This document shows positions 6,834 through 15,435 of a DNA stretch of 31,180 nt, in pieces; position 1 is the stretch's first letter; each line of letters opens with the position of its first letter. The position numbers and the translations under genes are program-made. The notes under the pieces were generated by a model. The model had not been told where the DNA came from and did no database searches. It worked only from the letters and a program-made list of their open reading frames with translations. This stretch comes from an uncultured bacterium (GTDB taxonomy: Bacteria > Cyanobacteriota > Vampirovibrionia > Gastranaerophilales > Gastranaerophilaceae), in the NCBI GenBank assembly GCA_947169755.1, contig CAMVQX010000003.1, positions 1 through 31,180 on the forward strand. Direction: 5' to 3'.

Positions 6834-8174
6834 ATGAAAATTGTAATTTACGGGGCGACGGAAATCGGCTGTCTTATTGCGACAGAGTTTTTTGAAGACC
6901 ACGATATAACTATAATCGACAAAGAAGAAAACCGAGCTGAAGAACTCTCAAATTTAGATATCAGCTTTATTCAAGGCAACGCTTCCAATATAGAAGTATT
7001 GAAAAATGCCGATATTAAAAATGCCGATATTTTTATCGCATGTTCAGGAATTGATGAAGCCAATATTGTTGCCTGCATGACTGCAAAACAGTTTGGGGGA
7101 GTGCGAACAATATGTTTTGTAAGCAAAGAAGAATACAAAAATACTCTTAGTTTCGAAAAAAACAGCGAAAATTTCTGTAATTTCTTCATTGATTACATAA
7201 TTTGGCCGGAAGAACTTTTAACTCAGGAAATTTTCAGAATTGTAACAGTTGCACAAGCTCTTGATGTCGAAAATTTTGCTGACGGCAGAGCTCGTCTTTT
7301 AGAATACAAAGTTCAACCGCACCTTTCAATTATTGGCAAAAAAGTCAGAGAATGCGGATTTACCAAAGATACTCTTATGGTAGGTCTAACCAGAGATGGA
7401 CAACTATTTATCCCGAACGGAGAAACAGAAATTCAAGATGGCGATAAGCTTATATTTATGGGAACTTCACATTCTTTGGATATTTTGGCAGGTACATTCT
7501 TCCATGAAAAAGAAATCGTAAAAACAGTTGCAATAATTGGCGGAGGAACAGTCGGAAGAATTTTGGCAAGAACTCTTGAAACGCTAAAAATTAAAACAAA
7601 AATTATTGAACAAGATTACGAAAGATGCCAATATTTGGCGGAACAATTATCTAATACTCTCATTATCAACGGTGACGGAACGAATTTAAAATTGCTGGAT
7701 GAAGAAGAAATCGGTTCAGCAGACGTAGTAATCAGTATAACAAATAACGATGAGCGCAATCTCTTATGTTCATTGCTCGCAAAACAGCTTGGGGTAAAAC
7801 GTGTAATTGCCAGAGTTTCAAAAGTTTTGAACATCCCATTGTTTGAAAAGGTCGGGATTGATATTGCAATTTCAGCCAAAAATGCCGCAATAAACGAAGT
7901 TAGAAACGATCTTCAGGAAAATAATGTTGATATTTTGGCGACTGTCGAACAAGGACAGGGTGAAGTTTTGGAAATAAATGTGTTACCGGAATTTAACGGT
8001 AATAGAGTAATGGATTTAAAATTTCCGACACGTGCAATTATAGGCGTAATACAAAGACGAAACAAAGTTTTAATTCCTAAAGGTGATACAGAAATTCATA
8101 CGGACGATGTTTTGATAATCTTTACAACTGCTGAAAATGCTCCTCAAATCAAGGAATTTTTTAAGGTGAAATAA
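6834..8174 (+). CDS. trkA: Trk potassium uptake regulatory NAD-binding protein TrkA
   Basis: The cytosolic gating ring of the Trk K+ uptake system. The 446 residues hold two RCK units, each an N-terminal Rossmann fold plus a TrkA-C domain. The first nucleotide loop is GATEIG (7-12), with Thr in place of the middle Gly. The second, IIGGGTVGR at about 234, is canonical. TrkA-C features are visible in both halves as the PNGETEIQDGDKLIFMG and PKGDTEIHTDDVLIIF segments. The start at 6834 is fixed by the promoter, which leaves no room for a leader. trkH follows after one base, with its Shine-Dalgarno inside the end of trkA, so the two subunits are coupled. Confidence 0.95.
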   Translation: MKIVIYGATEIGCLIATEFFEDHDITIIDKEENRAEELSNLDISFIQGNASNIEVLKNADIKNADIFIACSGIDEANIVACMTAKQFGGVRTICFVSKEEYKNTLSFEKNSENFCNFFIDYIIWPEELLTQEIFRIVTVAQALDVENFADGRARLLEYKVQPHLSIIGKKVRECGFTKDTLMVGLTRDGQLFIPNGETEIQDGDKLIFMGTSHSLDILAGTFFHEKEIVKTVAIIGGGTVGRILARTLETLKIKTKIIEQDYERCQYLAEQLSNTLIINGDGTNLKLLDEEEIGSADVVISITNNDERNLLCSLLAKQLGVKRVIARVSKVLNIPLFEKVGIDIAISAKNAAINEVRNDLQENNVDILATVEQGQGEVLEINVLPEFNGNRVMDLKFPTRAIIGVIQRRNKVLIPKGDTEIHTDDVLIIFTTAENAPQIKEFFKVK

Positions 8175-8175
8175 T

Positions 8176-9642
8176 ATGCGTTTAAATTATTTGGCAAATG
8201 CTCTCGGTTTAACAATGATGTATGTGGGACTTGTTCTTTTAACTCCTGTCATTGTTGCGCTAATATATGGTGAATACAATTCGATAATCCCTTTTCTAAC
8301 GGCATCAATTGTATCCGCAGGATTGGGGTTTTTATTTAGAAAATCGGTTCCGAATGCAACAACATTGGAAAATTTAAACGATATTAAAAAAGGTGAAGCA
8401 TTGTTTATTGTTGCAATGTCTTGGATTATATTTAGTATTGTAGGTGCAATACCATATCTATTTTACGGGATACAACCTTTGAATGCTTTGTTTGAATCTG
8501 TATCAGGTATAACAACAACGGGCGCAACTATATTGACCCATTTTGATTATCCGCATGCATTTTTCTTTTGGAGATCGCTAACCCAATGGTTGGGCGGTTT
8601 GGGTATTATAGTGCTGTTTATTGCGATTTTACCTCAGTTTGCGGTTGCAGGTCGTCAAATGTTTTTTGCTGAAACGCCAGGACCTAACGAAGATAAGTTT
8701 ACTCCAAGAATAAGAAATACTGCTTCGGCTTTATGGAAAGTATATTTAGCATTTACAATAATTGAAGTTGCCTTTTTAATTTGGGCAGGTATGCCGAGTT
8801 TTGATGCTGTTTGTAATTCACTATCAACGTTATCTGCAGGCGGTTTTTCACCGCATGCACAAAGTATCATTGGTTATAATTCGGATAAAATAACTTGGAT
8901 TGTATTTGCTTTTATGTTTATTGCCGGTGTAAGTTTTAACCTTCAATACAAAGCAATTGTACAAAAAAATCCTTTTTCATTATTTAAGAATGAAGAATTT
9001 AGAGTTTATTTCGGACTTGTTCTTTTAATGAGTTCATTAATTGCGATATCACTATTTCTAAACCATCATACAGATACTGTCGAAAATATCAGAAACGCGC
9101 TGTTCCAAGTTGTCAGTATAACAACATCTTCGGGATTTGCAAGTGTAGATTTTGAAAAATGGAATTATACATCTAAACTTTTACTTTTTGTTGTTATGTT
9201 TATGGGCGCCTGTGCAAGTTCAGCAGGCGGCGGTATCAAACTTGCAAGATGGCTTGTAGTTTTTAAATCAATGAAAAGTGAGATTGTAAAAATTCTTCAT
9301 CCAAATGCTATTGTAAATATCAAAATTGACGGTAAAACCGTTCAACCTGAAACTGCAAGACAAATTATTGTATTTGTATTCTTTTACTTTTTAATTTTTG
9401 GTATAACTGCTGTTTTAATATCAATAATCGAACAAAATAGTGCAGTAGGCTTGACAGGTGCGATTTCATCACTCGGAAATATCGGACCAGGAGTTGCTAC
9501 AACTACAGGTCCTTTGGGTAACTACGACAGTTTACACACAACTTCAAAAATAATTTTTATAATCAATATGCTTGTAGGGCGTTTGGAATTGATTCCGTTT
9601 ATGGTTATGATGCAAAGAGATTTTTGGAGTTTAAAAGATTAG
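8176..9642 (+). CDS. trkH: Trk potassium uptake channel subunit TrkH
   Basis: The K+-translocating membrane subunit, 488 residues and strongly hydrophobic. The four selectivity-filter pore loops of the Trk/Ktr/HKT superfamily can be read in order: TTTGAT (113-118), SAGGFS (220-225), TSSGFAS near 317 and NIGPGVA near 436. Each retains the key Gly. AAGGTGAA overlaps the trkA stop and precedes the ATG. The residue pattern and the adjacent TrkA support Trk/Ktr-type low-affinity K+ uptake. Assignment as TrkH rather than KtrB rests on length and the two-RCK partner. Confidence 0.94.
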   Translation: MRLNYLANALGLTMMYVGLVLLTPVIVALIYGEYNSIIPFLTASIVSAGLGFLFRKSVPNATTLENLNDIKKGEALFIVAMSWIIFSIVGAIPYLFYGIQPLNALFESVSGITTTGATILTHFDYPHAFFFWRSLTQWLGGLGIIVLFIAILPQFAVAGRQMFFAETPGPNEDKFTPRIRNTASALWKVYLAFTIIEVAFLIWAGMPSFDAVCNSLSTLSAGGFSPHAQSIIGYNSDKITWIVFAFMFIAGVSFNLQYKAIVQKNPFSLFKNEEFRVYFGLVLLMSSLIAISLFLNHHTDTVENIRNALFQVVSITTSSGFASVDFEKWNYTSKLLLFVVMFMGACASSAGGGIKLARWLVVFKSMKSEIVKILHPNAIVNIKIDGKTVQPETARQIIVFVFFYFLIFGITAVLISIIEQNSAVGLTGAISSLGNIGPGVATTTGPLGNYDSLHTTSKIIFIINMLVGRLELIPFMVMMQRDFWSLKD

Positions 9643-9668
9643 AAAATGAACAATCTTTATAGTATAAT
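9640..9668 (+). promoter_or_regulatory. Promoter of the tolC-macA-macB operon
   Basis: TAGAAA (9640-9645), 17-base spacer, TATAAT (9663-9668). The -35 box overlaps the trkH stop codon. The -10 box sits inside the inverted repeat 9653-9680, a layout typical of a repressor site. Confidence 0.55.
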
Positions 9669-9680
9669 CGTTATAAAGAT
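9653..9680 (+). promoter_or_regulatory. 9+9 bp inverted repeat over the -10 box, candidate operator
   Basis: ATCTTTATA (9653-9661) and its exact complement TATAAAGAT (9672-9680) flank a 10-base spacer that contains the TATAAT box. The geometry fits a dimeric repressor blocking an efflux operon. No regulator gene is adjacent, so the protein is unknown. A weak RNA hairpin is the alternative, but transcription would start within the right arm. Confidence 0.5.
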
Positions 9681-9694
9681 GTAGAGGGAAATCG

Positions 9695-11140
9695 TTGAAA
9701 TTTTATAAATCATTATTATTAATACCGGTATTATTTTTTACACTAACGAGTGCAGCTGCCGTTGAGCAAATGAGTGTAGAAAAAAATGCCGTTTTAAATA
9801 TTGATGATTGTGTTAATCTTGCGCTTCAAAATAGTCCTAAAATCAAAAAAGCCCGATATAATTACGGAATTTCAAAAGGCAATGTCGGAATTGCTAAATC
9901 CGGATATTTCCCCACACTTGGTATTGGAACAGGCTACAACTTAACAGATACCCATACAAACAGAATGAATTCAAATTCAAAACTTTATACAGCAGAAGCA
10001 AGTATAAATCAGCTAATTTGGAATTTTGGCAAAACTAATGCAAACATTAGAATGCAAAATTTCAACAGAATTGCTTCACTTTATAATTTTGAAGATGTTG
10101 TACTTGACACCATTTTTAATGTTAAAACAAATTACTATGGGGTTTTGGCCGCAAAATCTACAATGGATATAAACAAGGCAAACGTTGAAATTAATGAACG
10201 TAACTATCAACGTACAAAAGCATTTTTTGACGAAGGTATAAAATCAAAAATAGATCTTGTTAATGCCGAAGTAAATTTGAGTGATTCGAAAGTCTCGCTT
10301 GTAAATTCCGAAAAACTTTACCAAAACGCAATTGTGCAATTAAACAACTCTATGTATGTTGCATTTGCTCCGGAATACGAAATTGAAAATACTGAAACTT
10401 TTAACTTCAAAAATAATTTTGCACCTGTAACCCTTGAAAGAATTGATGAAAAACCAGACCTTAGCGTTACACCTGACGATGTTGATAACGCATTTTTAAC
10501 GGCACAGGCCGAAAAAATAAATATTCTTGAAAACTATCAATTTCAACCGTTTCCATATACATTTGAAGAAGCTGTAAAAATTGCTTATAAAAACAGACCG
10601 GATTTAAAGGCATTTGACGCTACTTTAGGTGCAATGAAGGAATCTCTAAAATACACAAAACGTGAATACTTACCTGAACTGTCTGCCAGAGCAGGTTACG
10701 GGTACAGAGATCAATACAGCACAAATTCATTTAATGCAGGGTTAAACATTTCAAGTTCAGTCAATATAAAAGGTCAAAAACATAAGATTGATAATGCCAA
10801 ATATCAGGTAAAAATTGCAGAAAACGAGATAGATCAAGCAAAACAAGATATTTATTTTGAAGTTCAAAATCTCTATATAAATATGGCTCAATATGAAAAA
10901 CAAATTCCGCTTTTAGCCGTCAAGGTCAGACAAACTCTGGAAAATTTTGAACTTGCAGACGGAAGATATGCAGTAGGCTTGGGCGATTATATAGAACTTC
11001 AAGATGCAAAAGTTAACTATAACAATGCGCAAGTAAATTATGTGCAAACTGTATACAATTATAATGTAGCAAGAGCTAATCTGGAAAAGGCAATAGCTCT
11101 TCCGCAAAGCAATACGACATCAATTGAGGATAAAAAATAA
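9695..11140 (+). CDS. TolC-family outer membrane efflux protein
   Basis: The outer-membrane channel of a tripartite exporter. The 481 residues have a signal peptide (MKFYKSLLLIPVLFFTLTSA, cleavage near AAA at about 22) and two outer-membrane-efflux-protein repeats. Each begins with the same motif: DDCVNLALQNSPKIKKARYN (about 37-56) and EEAVKIAYKNRPDLKAFDA (about 290-308). Long Asn/Gln-rich coiled-coil helices follow, ending in FELADGRYAVGLGDYIELQDA. The start is TTG at 9695, supported by AGAGGG nine bases upstream and by the position of the signal peptide. The stop codon overlaps the ATG of the adaptor gene by one base. The central insert (about residues 230-285) is longer than in E. coli TolC. 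Confidence 0.9.
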   Translation: MKFYKSLLLIPVLFFTLTSAAAVEQMSVEKNAVLNIDDCVNLALQNSPKIKKARYNYGISKGNVGIAKSGYFPTLGIGTGYNLTDTHTNRMNSNSKLYTAEASINQLIWNFGKTNANIRMQNFNRIASLYNFEDVVLDTIFNVKTNYYGVLAAKSTMDINKANVEINERNYQRTKAFFDEGIKSKIDLVNAEVNLSDSKVSLVNSEKLYQNAIVQLNNSMYVAFAPEYEIENTETFNFKNNFAPVTLERIDEKPDLSVTPDDVDNAFLTAQAEKINILENYQFQPFPYTFEEAVKIAYKNRPDLKAFDATLGAMKESLKYTKREYLPELSARAGYGYRDQYSTNSFNAGLNISSSVNIKGQKHKIDNAKYQVKIAENEIDQAKQDIYFEVQNLYINMAQYEKQIPLLAVKVRQTLENFELADGRYAVGLGDYIELQDAKVNYNNAQVNYVQTVYNYNVARANLEKAIALPQSNTTSIEDKK

Positions 11141-12288
11141 TGAAAAAAAGATATCTGTTTTTAATAGCAGCAATTATTATTTTGGGCGTTGCAGTTTTTG
11201 GAATTATTAAAACCAAAGAAGCAAAATATGTAACAAAAGATTTGGAACGTTGTACCATAACGGAATTTGTTGAAGCTTCCGGAACAATAAACCCTGTTAA
11301 TACTGTATCGGTCGGCTCTACTGTTTCAGGTTTGGTTAAAGAAATATATGTTGATTTCAATTCTGAAGTCAAAAAAGGACAGCTTTTAGCCTTGATTGAT
11401 CCTGCAAACTTTGAAACCCAAGTTAAACAAAACCAAGCACAGTTGGCGAATGCTCAGGCGAATTTGGCTAGACTCCAAGCTGTTGCGGATTTTAACGAAA
11501 AGCAGTATCAGCGTTATAAAAATTTGTATGATAAAAATTTTATAGCAAAAAGTGAACTTGATGAAAAATATAGTACATACAAATCAGATATTGCTCAGAT
11601 AAATTCTGCAAGAGCACAAATTAATCAATATCAATCTGCGCTAAAAATATCACAAATCAATTTAAGTTATACAAGAATTATTGCTCCTGTAGACGGAACT
11701 GTTATATCAAGAGAAGTAGACGTCGGTCAGGCAGTTGCCGCAAGTTTCCAAGCTCCTGAATTATTCTTGATTGCTCAAGATTTAACAAAAATGCAAATTG
11801 AAGTGAGCGTATCAGAAGCCGATATTGGCAAAGTAAAAGAAGGACAAGAGGTTACATATACTCTTGACGGGTATCCTGATAGAGAATTTAAAGGAACTGT
11901 ATCTCAAGTCAGACTTTCACCGACAACAGTTTCTAATGTTGTAACTTACACCGTAATTGTTGATGTCGATAATGAAGACAATACCCTAAAACCCGGCATG
12001 ACTGCAAATGTTTCTATTATCACAAGCAAAAGTGAAGATGTACTTTGTGTACCAAATATGGCTTTAAAATTTACACCTGATGTTAAAGGTCCTAAATATC
12101 AACAGCAAGGTGTTTGGATTTTAAAAGATAACAAACCTAAGCGTATTGATATTGAAACAGGCGCCAGTGATGATAATGTAACCGAAATAAACGGAGAAGG
12201 TCTTCAAGAAGGCGATAAGATAATAATTAGCGTATCAGGAAAAAATTCTAAAGATAAAAAGAAAAATATGAGGATTCCGAGAATATAA
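11140..12288 (+). CDS. Periplasmic adaptor (membrane fusion) protein, MacA-like
   Basis: Bridges the inner-membrane ABC exporter to the TolC channel. The 382 residues start with a membrane anchor (about 4-23). A split biotinyl-lipoyl domain follows (GLVKEIYVDFNSEVKKGQ and the APVDGTVISREVDVGQAV half), divided by a coiled-coil hairpin of about 90 residues rich in Gln and Ala. Then come the beta-barrel (VSEADIGKVKEGQEV, YPDREFKGTVSQV) and membrane-proximal domains, ending in a Lys-rich tail. The order adaptor-ATPase-permease matches macAB-type operons. It overlaps the TolC gene by one base and ends one base before the ATPase gene. The substrate cannot be told from sequence. Confidence 0.9.
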   Translation: MKKRYLFLIAAIIILGVAVFGIIKTKEAKYVTKDLERCTITEFVEASGTINPVNTVSVGSTVSGLVKEIYVDFNSEVKKGQLLALIDPANFETQVKQNQAQLANAQANLARLQAVADFNEKQYQRYKNLYDKNFIAKSELDEKYSTYKSDIAQINSARAQINQYQSALKISQINLSYTRIIAPVDGTVISREVDVGQAVAASFQAPELFLIAQDLTKMQIEVSVSEADIGKVKEGQEVTYTLDGYPDREFKGTVSQVRLSPTTVSNVVTYTVIVDVDNEDNTLKPGMTANVSIITSKSEDVLCVPNMALKFTPDVKGPKYQQQGVWILKDNKPKRIDIETGASDDNVTEINGEGLQEGDKIIISVSGKNSKDKKKNMRIPRI

Positions 12289-12289
12289 A

Positions 12290-13006
12290 ATGCCGCTTAT
12301 TGAAGTAAAAAATGCAACAAAGATTTATAAAATGGGTGAAGAACAGTTTTATGCCCTGAATGATGTTTCTTTTTCTATCGAAGAAGGTGAGTTTGTTGCT
12401 ATAATGGGCGCTTCAGGCTCGGGCAAATCGACTTGTATGAACATGTTGGGAACTCTTGATGAGCCAACTTCAGGTGAATATTATCTTGACGGAGTTGATG
12501 TATTAGCACTAACATCTGATAGGCTTTCTTATATAAGAAACAATAAAATAGGGTTTGTTTTTCAGGGTTTTAATCTTATTGCAAGAACTTCTGCAATAGA
12601 TAATGTTGCAATGCCTATGATTTATAAAGGAATACCTGAAAAAGAACGCTACGAAAAAGCAAGAGAAGCCCTAAAAATTGTAGGTTTAGAAGCAAAAGAA
12701 AATAATATGCCATCTCAAATGTCAGGCGGTCAGCAGCAAAGAGTTGCAATTGCACGTGCTATTGTAAATGATGCCCCATTGATACTCGCAGACGAGCCTA
12801 CAGGTAATTTGGATACAAAAACAAGTATTGATGTTATGCAATTTTTTGTAAACTTAAATGAAAAATATGGCAAAACTGTTGTGCTTGTTACTCATGAGCC
12901 TGATATCGCAGCATATTGCAAACGTATATTGAAATTTAAAGACGGCAAAATTATTTCCGATTTGCCGAAAGAAGAATGGCTAAAGACAAGGAATGCTGAA
13001 ACATGA
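12290..13006 (+). CDS. ABC transporter ATPase, MacB/LolD type
   Basis: The nucleotide-binding subunit of the exporter, 238 residues. Walker A is GASGSGKST (40-48), the signature MSGGQQQR (144-151) and Walker B LILADEP (164-170), followed by TGNLD. The opening segment IYKMGEEQFYALNDVSF is typical of the MacB/LolD/FtsE group. In E. coli MacB the ATPase and permease are one chain. Here they are separate, as in many Gram-positive and cyanobacterial versions. The gene overlaps the permease gene by four bases (ATGA). Confidence 0.93.
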   Translation: MPLIEVKNATKIYKMGEEQFYALNDVSFSIEEGEFVAIMGASGSGKSTCMNMLGTLDEPTSGEYYLDGVDVLALTSDRLSYIRNNKIGFVFQGFNLIARTSAIDNVAMPMIYKGIPEKERYEKAREALKIVGLEAKENNMPSQMSGGQQQRVAIARAIVNDAPLILADEPTGNLDTKTSIDVMQFFVNLNEKYGKTVVLVTHEPDIAAYCKRILKFKDGKIISDLPKEEWLKTRNAET

Positions 13007-14229
13007 TAGATTTTAAATCAACACTTAAAATAGCTATAAATTCACTAAAGGTAAACAAGATGCGTTCTGCCCTGACTTCTTTGGGTATTATTATTGGTGT
13101 TGGCGCAGTAATTGCAATGCTTGCAATAGGTGCAGGCACAAATAAACAAGTACAAGACAATATGGAATCAATGGGTTCAAACCTATTGACAATCAGATCA
13201 GCCTCTGCAAAAACTGGAGGTGTATCAATGGGTATGGGTTCAAAGCCAACCCTAAGTATAAAAGATGCTGCAGCAATACAAAAAAATGCACGTGGTGTTG
13301 AAGATGTAGCCCCATTAATGAGTTCATCAAAACAAGTTATGTACGGAAACTCCAATTGGCAAACTACAATATATGGGATTACTCCCTCATATCTTTATGT
13401 AAAAAATTACGAAATTGAAAACGGAAAATCACTCTCAAATGATGATGACAGAAATGCCGCAAAAGTTGCATTGATAGGTGCAACAGTTGAAACGGAGTTG
13501 TTTGGTGATATTGATGCGGTTGGAAAAACCATAAGAATCGGTAATGTTCCGTTTAAAGTAATCGGTATACTAAAATCAAAAGGTCAAGCAGGACCATTTG
13601 ACCAAGATGACTTAATTTTAATCCCATTGACTACTGCTCAGCGGAAAATTTTCGGAACGGATTTTCCGGGTTCTGTTAATCAAATTTTAGTAAAAGCTGC
13701 ATCAGTCGAAGATAGTAGTATCGCAGAAAAAGATGTTGAAGAGATTTTGCGCCAAAGGCACAACCTTGGAAAATCTCAAGACAACGATTTTGAAATCAGA
13801 AATAATGCTGAATTTCAGGAAACAATGAAATCTAATATTAAATCAATAACAATATTTTTGATTATTGTAGCTGCAATATCACTTGTTGTAGGCGGCATTG
13901 GCGTTATGAATATTATGTTGGTTTCCGTAACCGAAAGAACAAAAGAAATAGGAATCAGAATGGCAATTGGTGCAACTGCAGGCGATATTCATTTGCAATT
14001 TTTAACAGAAGCACTCGTTTTGGCACTAATCGGAGGTTTGATAGGTGTTATATCCGGAATAGGTTCGGCAGCCATATTCGGACTCATTTTAAAACGACCT
14101 GTAGTATTTTCATTCTTGCCAATACTTATCTCTTTTATATTTTCAGGTATTGTCGGCATCGTTTCAGGTTCATATCCTGCGTACAAAGCATCATCACTTA
14201 ACCCTATTGATGCGTTAAGATACGAATAA
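13003..14229 (+). CDS. ABC transporter permease, MacB-like (FtsX domain)
   Basis: The membrane subunit of the exporter, 408 residues. The N-terminal helix (about 20-45) sits in MRSALTSLGIIIGVGAVIAM, a motif typical of MacB permeases. A periplasmic MacB-PCD domain (about 50-275) follows, then three C-terminal helices of the FtsX domain with GGIGVMNIMLVSVTERTKEI (the conserved loop before the coupling helix). The chain ends SYPAYKASSLNPIDALRYE, also typical. It belongs to the TolC-MacA-MacB-like export operon. The stop lies three bases from that of the convergent aroE, with no hairpin between them. Confidence 0.93.
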   Translation: MIDFKSTLKIAINSLKVNKMRSALTSLGIIIGVGAVIAMLAIGAGTNKQVQDNMESMGSNLLTIRSASAKTGGVSMGMGSKPTLSIKDAAAIQKNARGVEDVAPLMSSSKQVMYGNSNWQTTIYGITPSYLYVKNYEIENGKSLSNDDDRNAAKVALIGATVETELFGDIDAVGKTIRIGNVPFKVIGILKSKGQAGPFDQDDLILIPLTTAQRKIFGTDFPGSVNQILVKAASVEDSSIAEKDVEEILRQRHNLGKSQDNDFEIRNNAEFQETMKSNIKSITIFLIIVAAISLVVGGIGVMNIMLVSVTERTKEIGIRMAIGATAGDIHLQFLTEALVLALIGGLIGVISGIGSAAIFGLILKRPVVFSFLPILISFIFSGIVGIVSGSYPAYKASSLNPIDALRYE

Positions 14230-14232
14230 ATT

Positions 14233-15435
14233 TTAAAGAGCTTCCAATGCGGCAATTTTCATATCTTTAAAATCGGGAGTATTGCCAAACCAAATTTCTT
14301 GTGCCGCAACAGCTTGGTATATAAGCATATCGAGACCTGTAATTGTTCTCAAATGTAATTTTTCACAAGCTTTAATTAATACGGTTTTTCTGGGATTATA
14401 TATAACATCATATACAGCGGCATCTTCTTTTAGTGTTTGCAGAGCCGAAATTTCAACAGGCATCATATCACCAGCTTTCCCGAGCATACCGATAGGAGTT
14501 GCGTTTACTAACATATCGTATTCAGATAAACTTCTTATATTTTCAATTTGATAAACATCAAAAGTAATAGATGGGAATTGACGCCTTACATAATTCATCA
14601 AATCTATAGAATTTGGAATATTTCTCGTAAAAAAGTCTATTCTTTTCACCCCTAACTCACTCAATGCAACACAAGCCGCATGAGCAGCACCGCCTGTTCC
14701 GAGAATTGCAACACTTCTACCTCTTAAATCTATATCTTTAGGTATAGCACGTCTAAACCCGATAACATCGGTATTATAGGCTTTTAAGGATTTATCCGCT
14801 TCAATATAAACCGTATTTACAGCACGCGCCAAATCTGCATATTTATCAACTTCGTTTACAAACAAAGAAACAGGTAACTTTAACGGTATAGTTACATTAA
14901 AACCTTTATATCCTTCAGATTTTAAAGATTTAATTCTGTCTACAAGTTCTTCAGGCGGAGTTTCCAAGATATCATAGCTTGCCTTTTCGATTCCTAAACT
15001 TTTGAACCCTGCTTCATGGATAACTTTTGAAAGTGAATGTCCGAGAGGATAACCAATTAAAGCAAATTTATTTTCACGTGTATCTTTTATTTCAGGAGTA
15101 GTTGTCGGCTCTAGATTTTGAACTGTATATGGAGACTGTGAAATAACTTCCGGTTGAGGTATGTTCTGAGTTTGAGTATCTTCATTCATTCTTGAAGGAC
15201 CAAAAATATATGACGGAACTTCACTTTTAACGGTTTCCGGCTGCATTACAGTCTCTTGTTGAGCCAACTGACTTTGAATTGTTTGTTGAACATATTGAGG
15301 CTGCGCAGACTGAATAGGCTGAGATGTTTCAGAACTACTGAATGAAGGTGCATTTTGAGCTTTCAATTCTTCTACACTAATTCCCAATTTTTTTGCTTTT
15401 TTAGCTAAATAACGTTCATACAATTCAGGATTCAT
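14233..15435 (-). CDS. aroE: Shikimate dehydrogenase with a long N-terminal extension
   Basis: NADPH-dependent reduction of 3-dehydroshikimate to shikimate in aromatic amino acid synthesis. With the ATG at 15435 (AGG nine bases upstream) the product is 400 residues. The catalytic domain occupies about 122-400: GYPLGHSLS (128-136, shikimate-binding serines), NVTIPLK with catalytic Lys186, AVNT, YNTDVIGF with Asp223, GTGGAA (246-251), ATPIGM and a C-terminal GLDMLIYQAV. Preceding it are about 120 residues that the enzyme does not normally have. These form a short helix (NPELYERYLAKKAKKLGISV) and a Gln/Ser/Pro/Thr-rich linker. In-frame starts at 15450 (ATG) and 15453 (TTG) are possible. The start lies inside the end of topA. 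Confidence 0.92.
   Translation of the reverse strand: MNPELYERYLAKKAKKLGISVEELKAQNAPSFSSSETSQPIQSAQPQYVQQTIQSQLAQQETVMQPETVKSEVPSYIFGPSRMNEDTQTQNIPQPEVISQSPYTVQNLEPTTTPEIKDTRENKFALIGYPLGHSLSKVIHEAGFKSLGIEKASYDILETPPEELVDRIKSLKSEGYKGFNVTIPLKLPVSLFVNEVDKYADLARAVNTVYIEADKSLKAYNTDVIGFRRAIPKDIDLRGRSVAILGTGGAAHAACVALSELGVKRIDFFTRNIPNSIDLMNYVRRQFPSITFDVYQIENIRSLSEYDMLVNATPIGMLGKAGDMMPVEISALQTLKEDAAVYDVIYNPRKTVLIKACEKLHLRTITGLDMLIYQAVAAQEIWFGNTPDFKDMKIAALEAL

Noticed and set aside
14227..14235. Possible bidirectional terminator between the exporter permease and aroE
   Set aside because: Only three bases separate the stop codons, and no stem-loop with T runs can be drawn.
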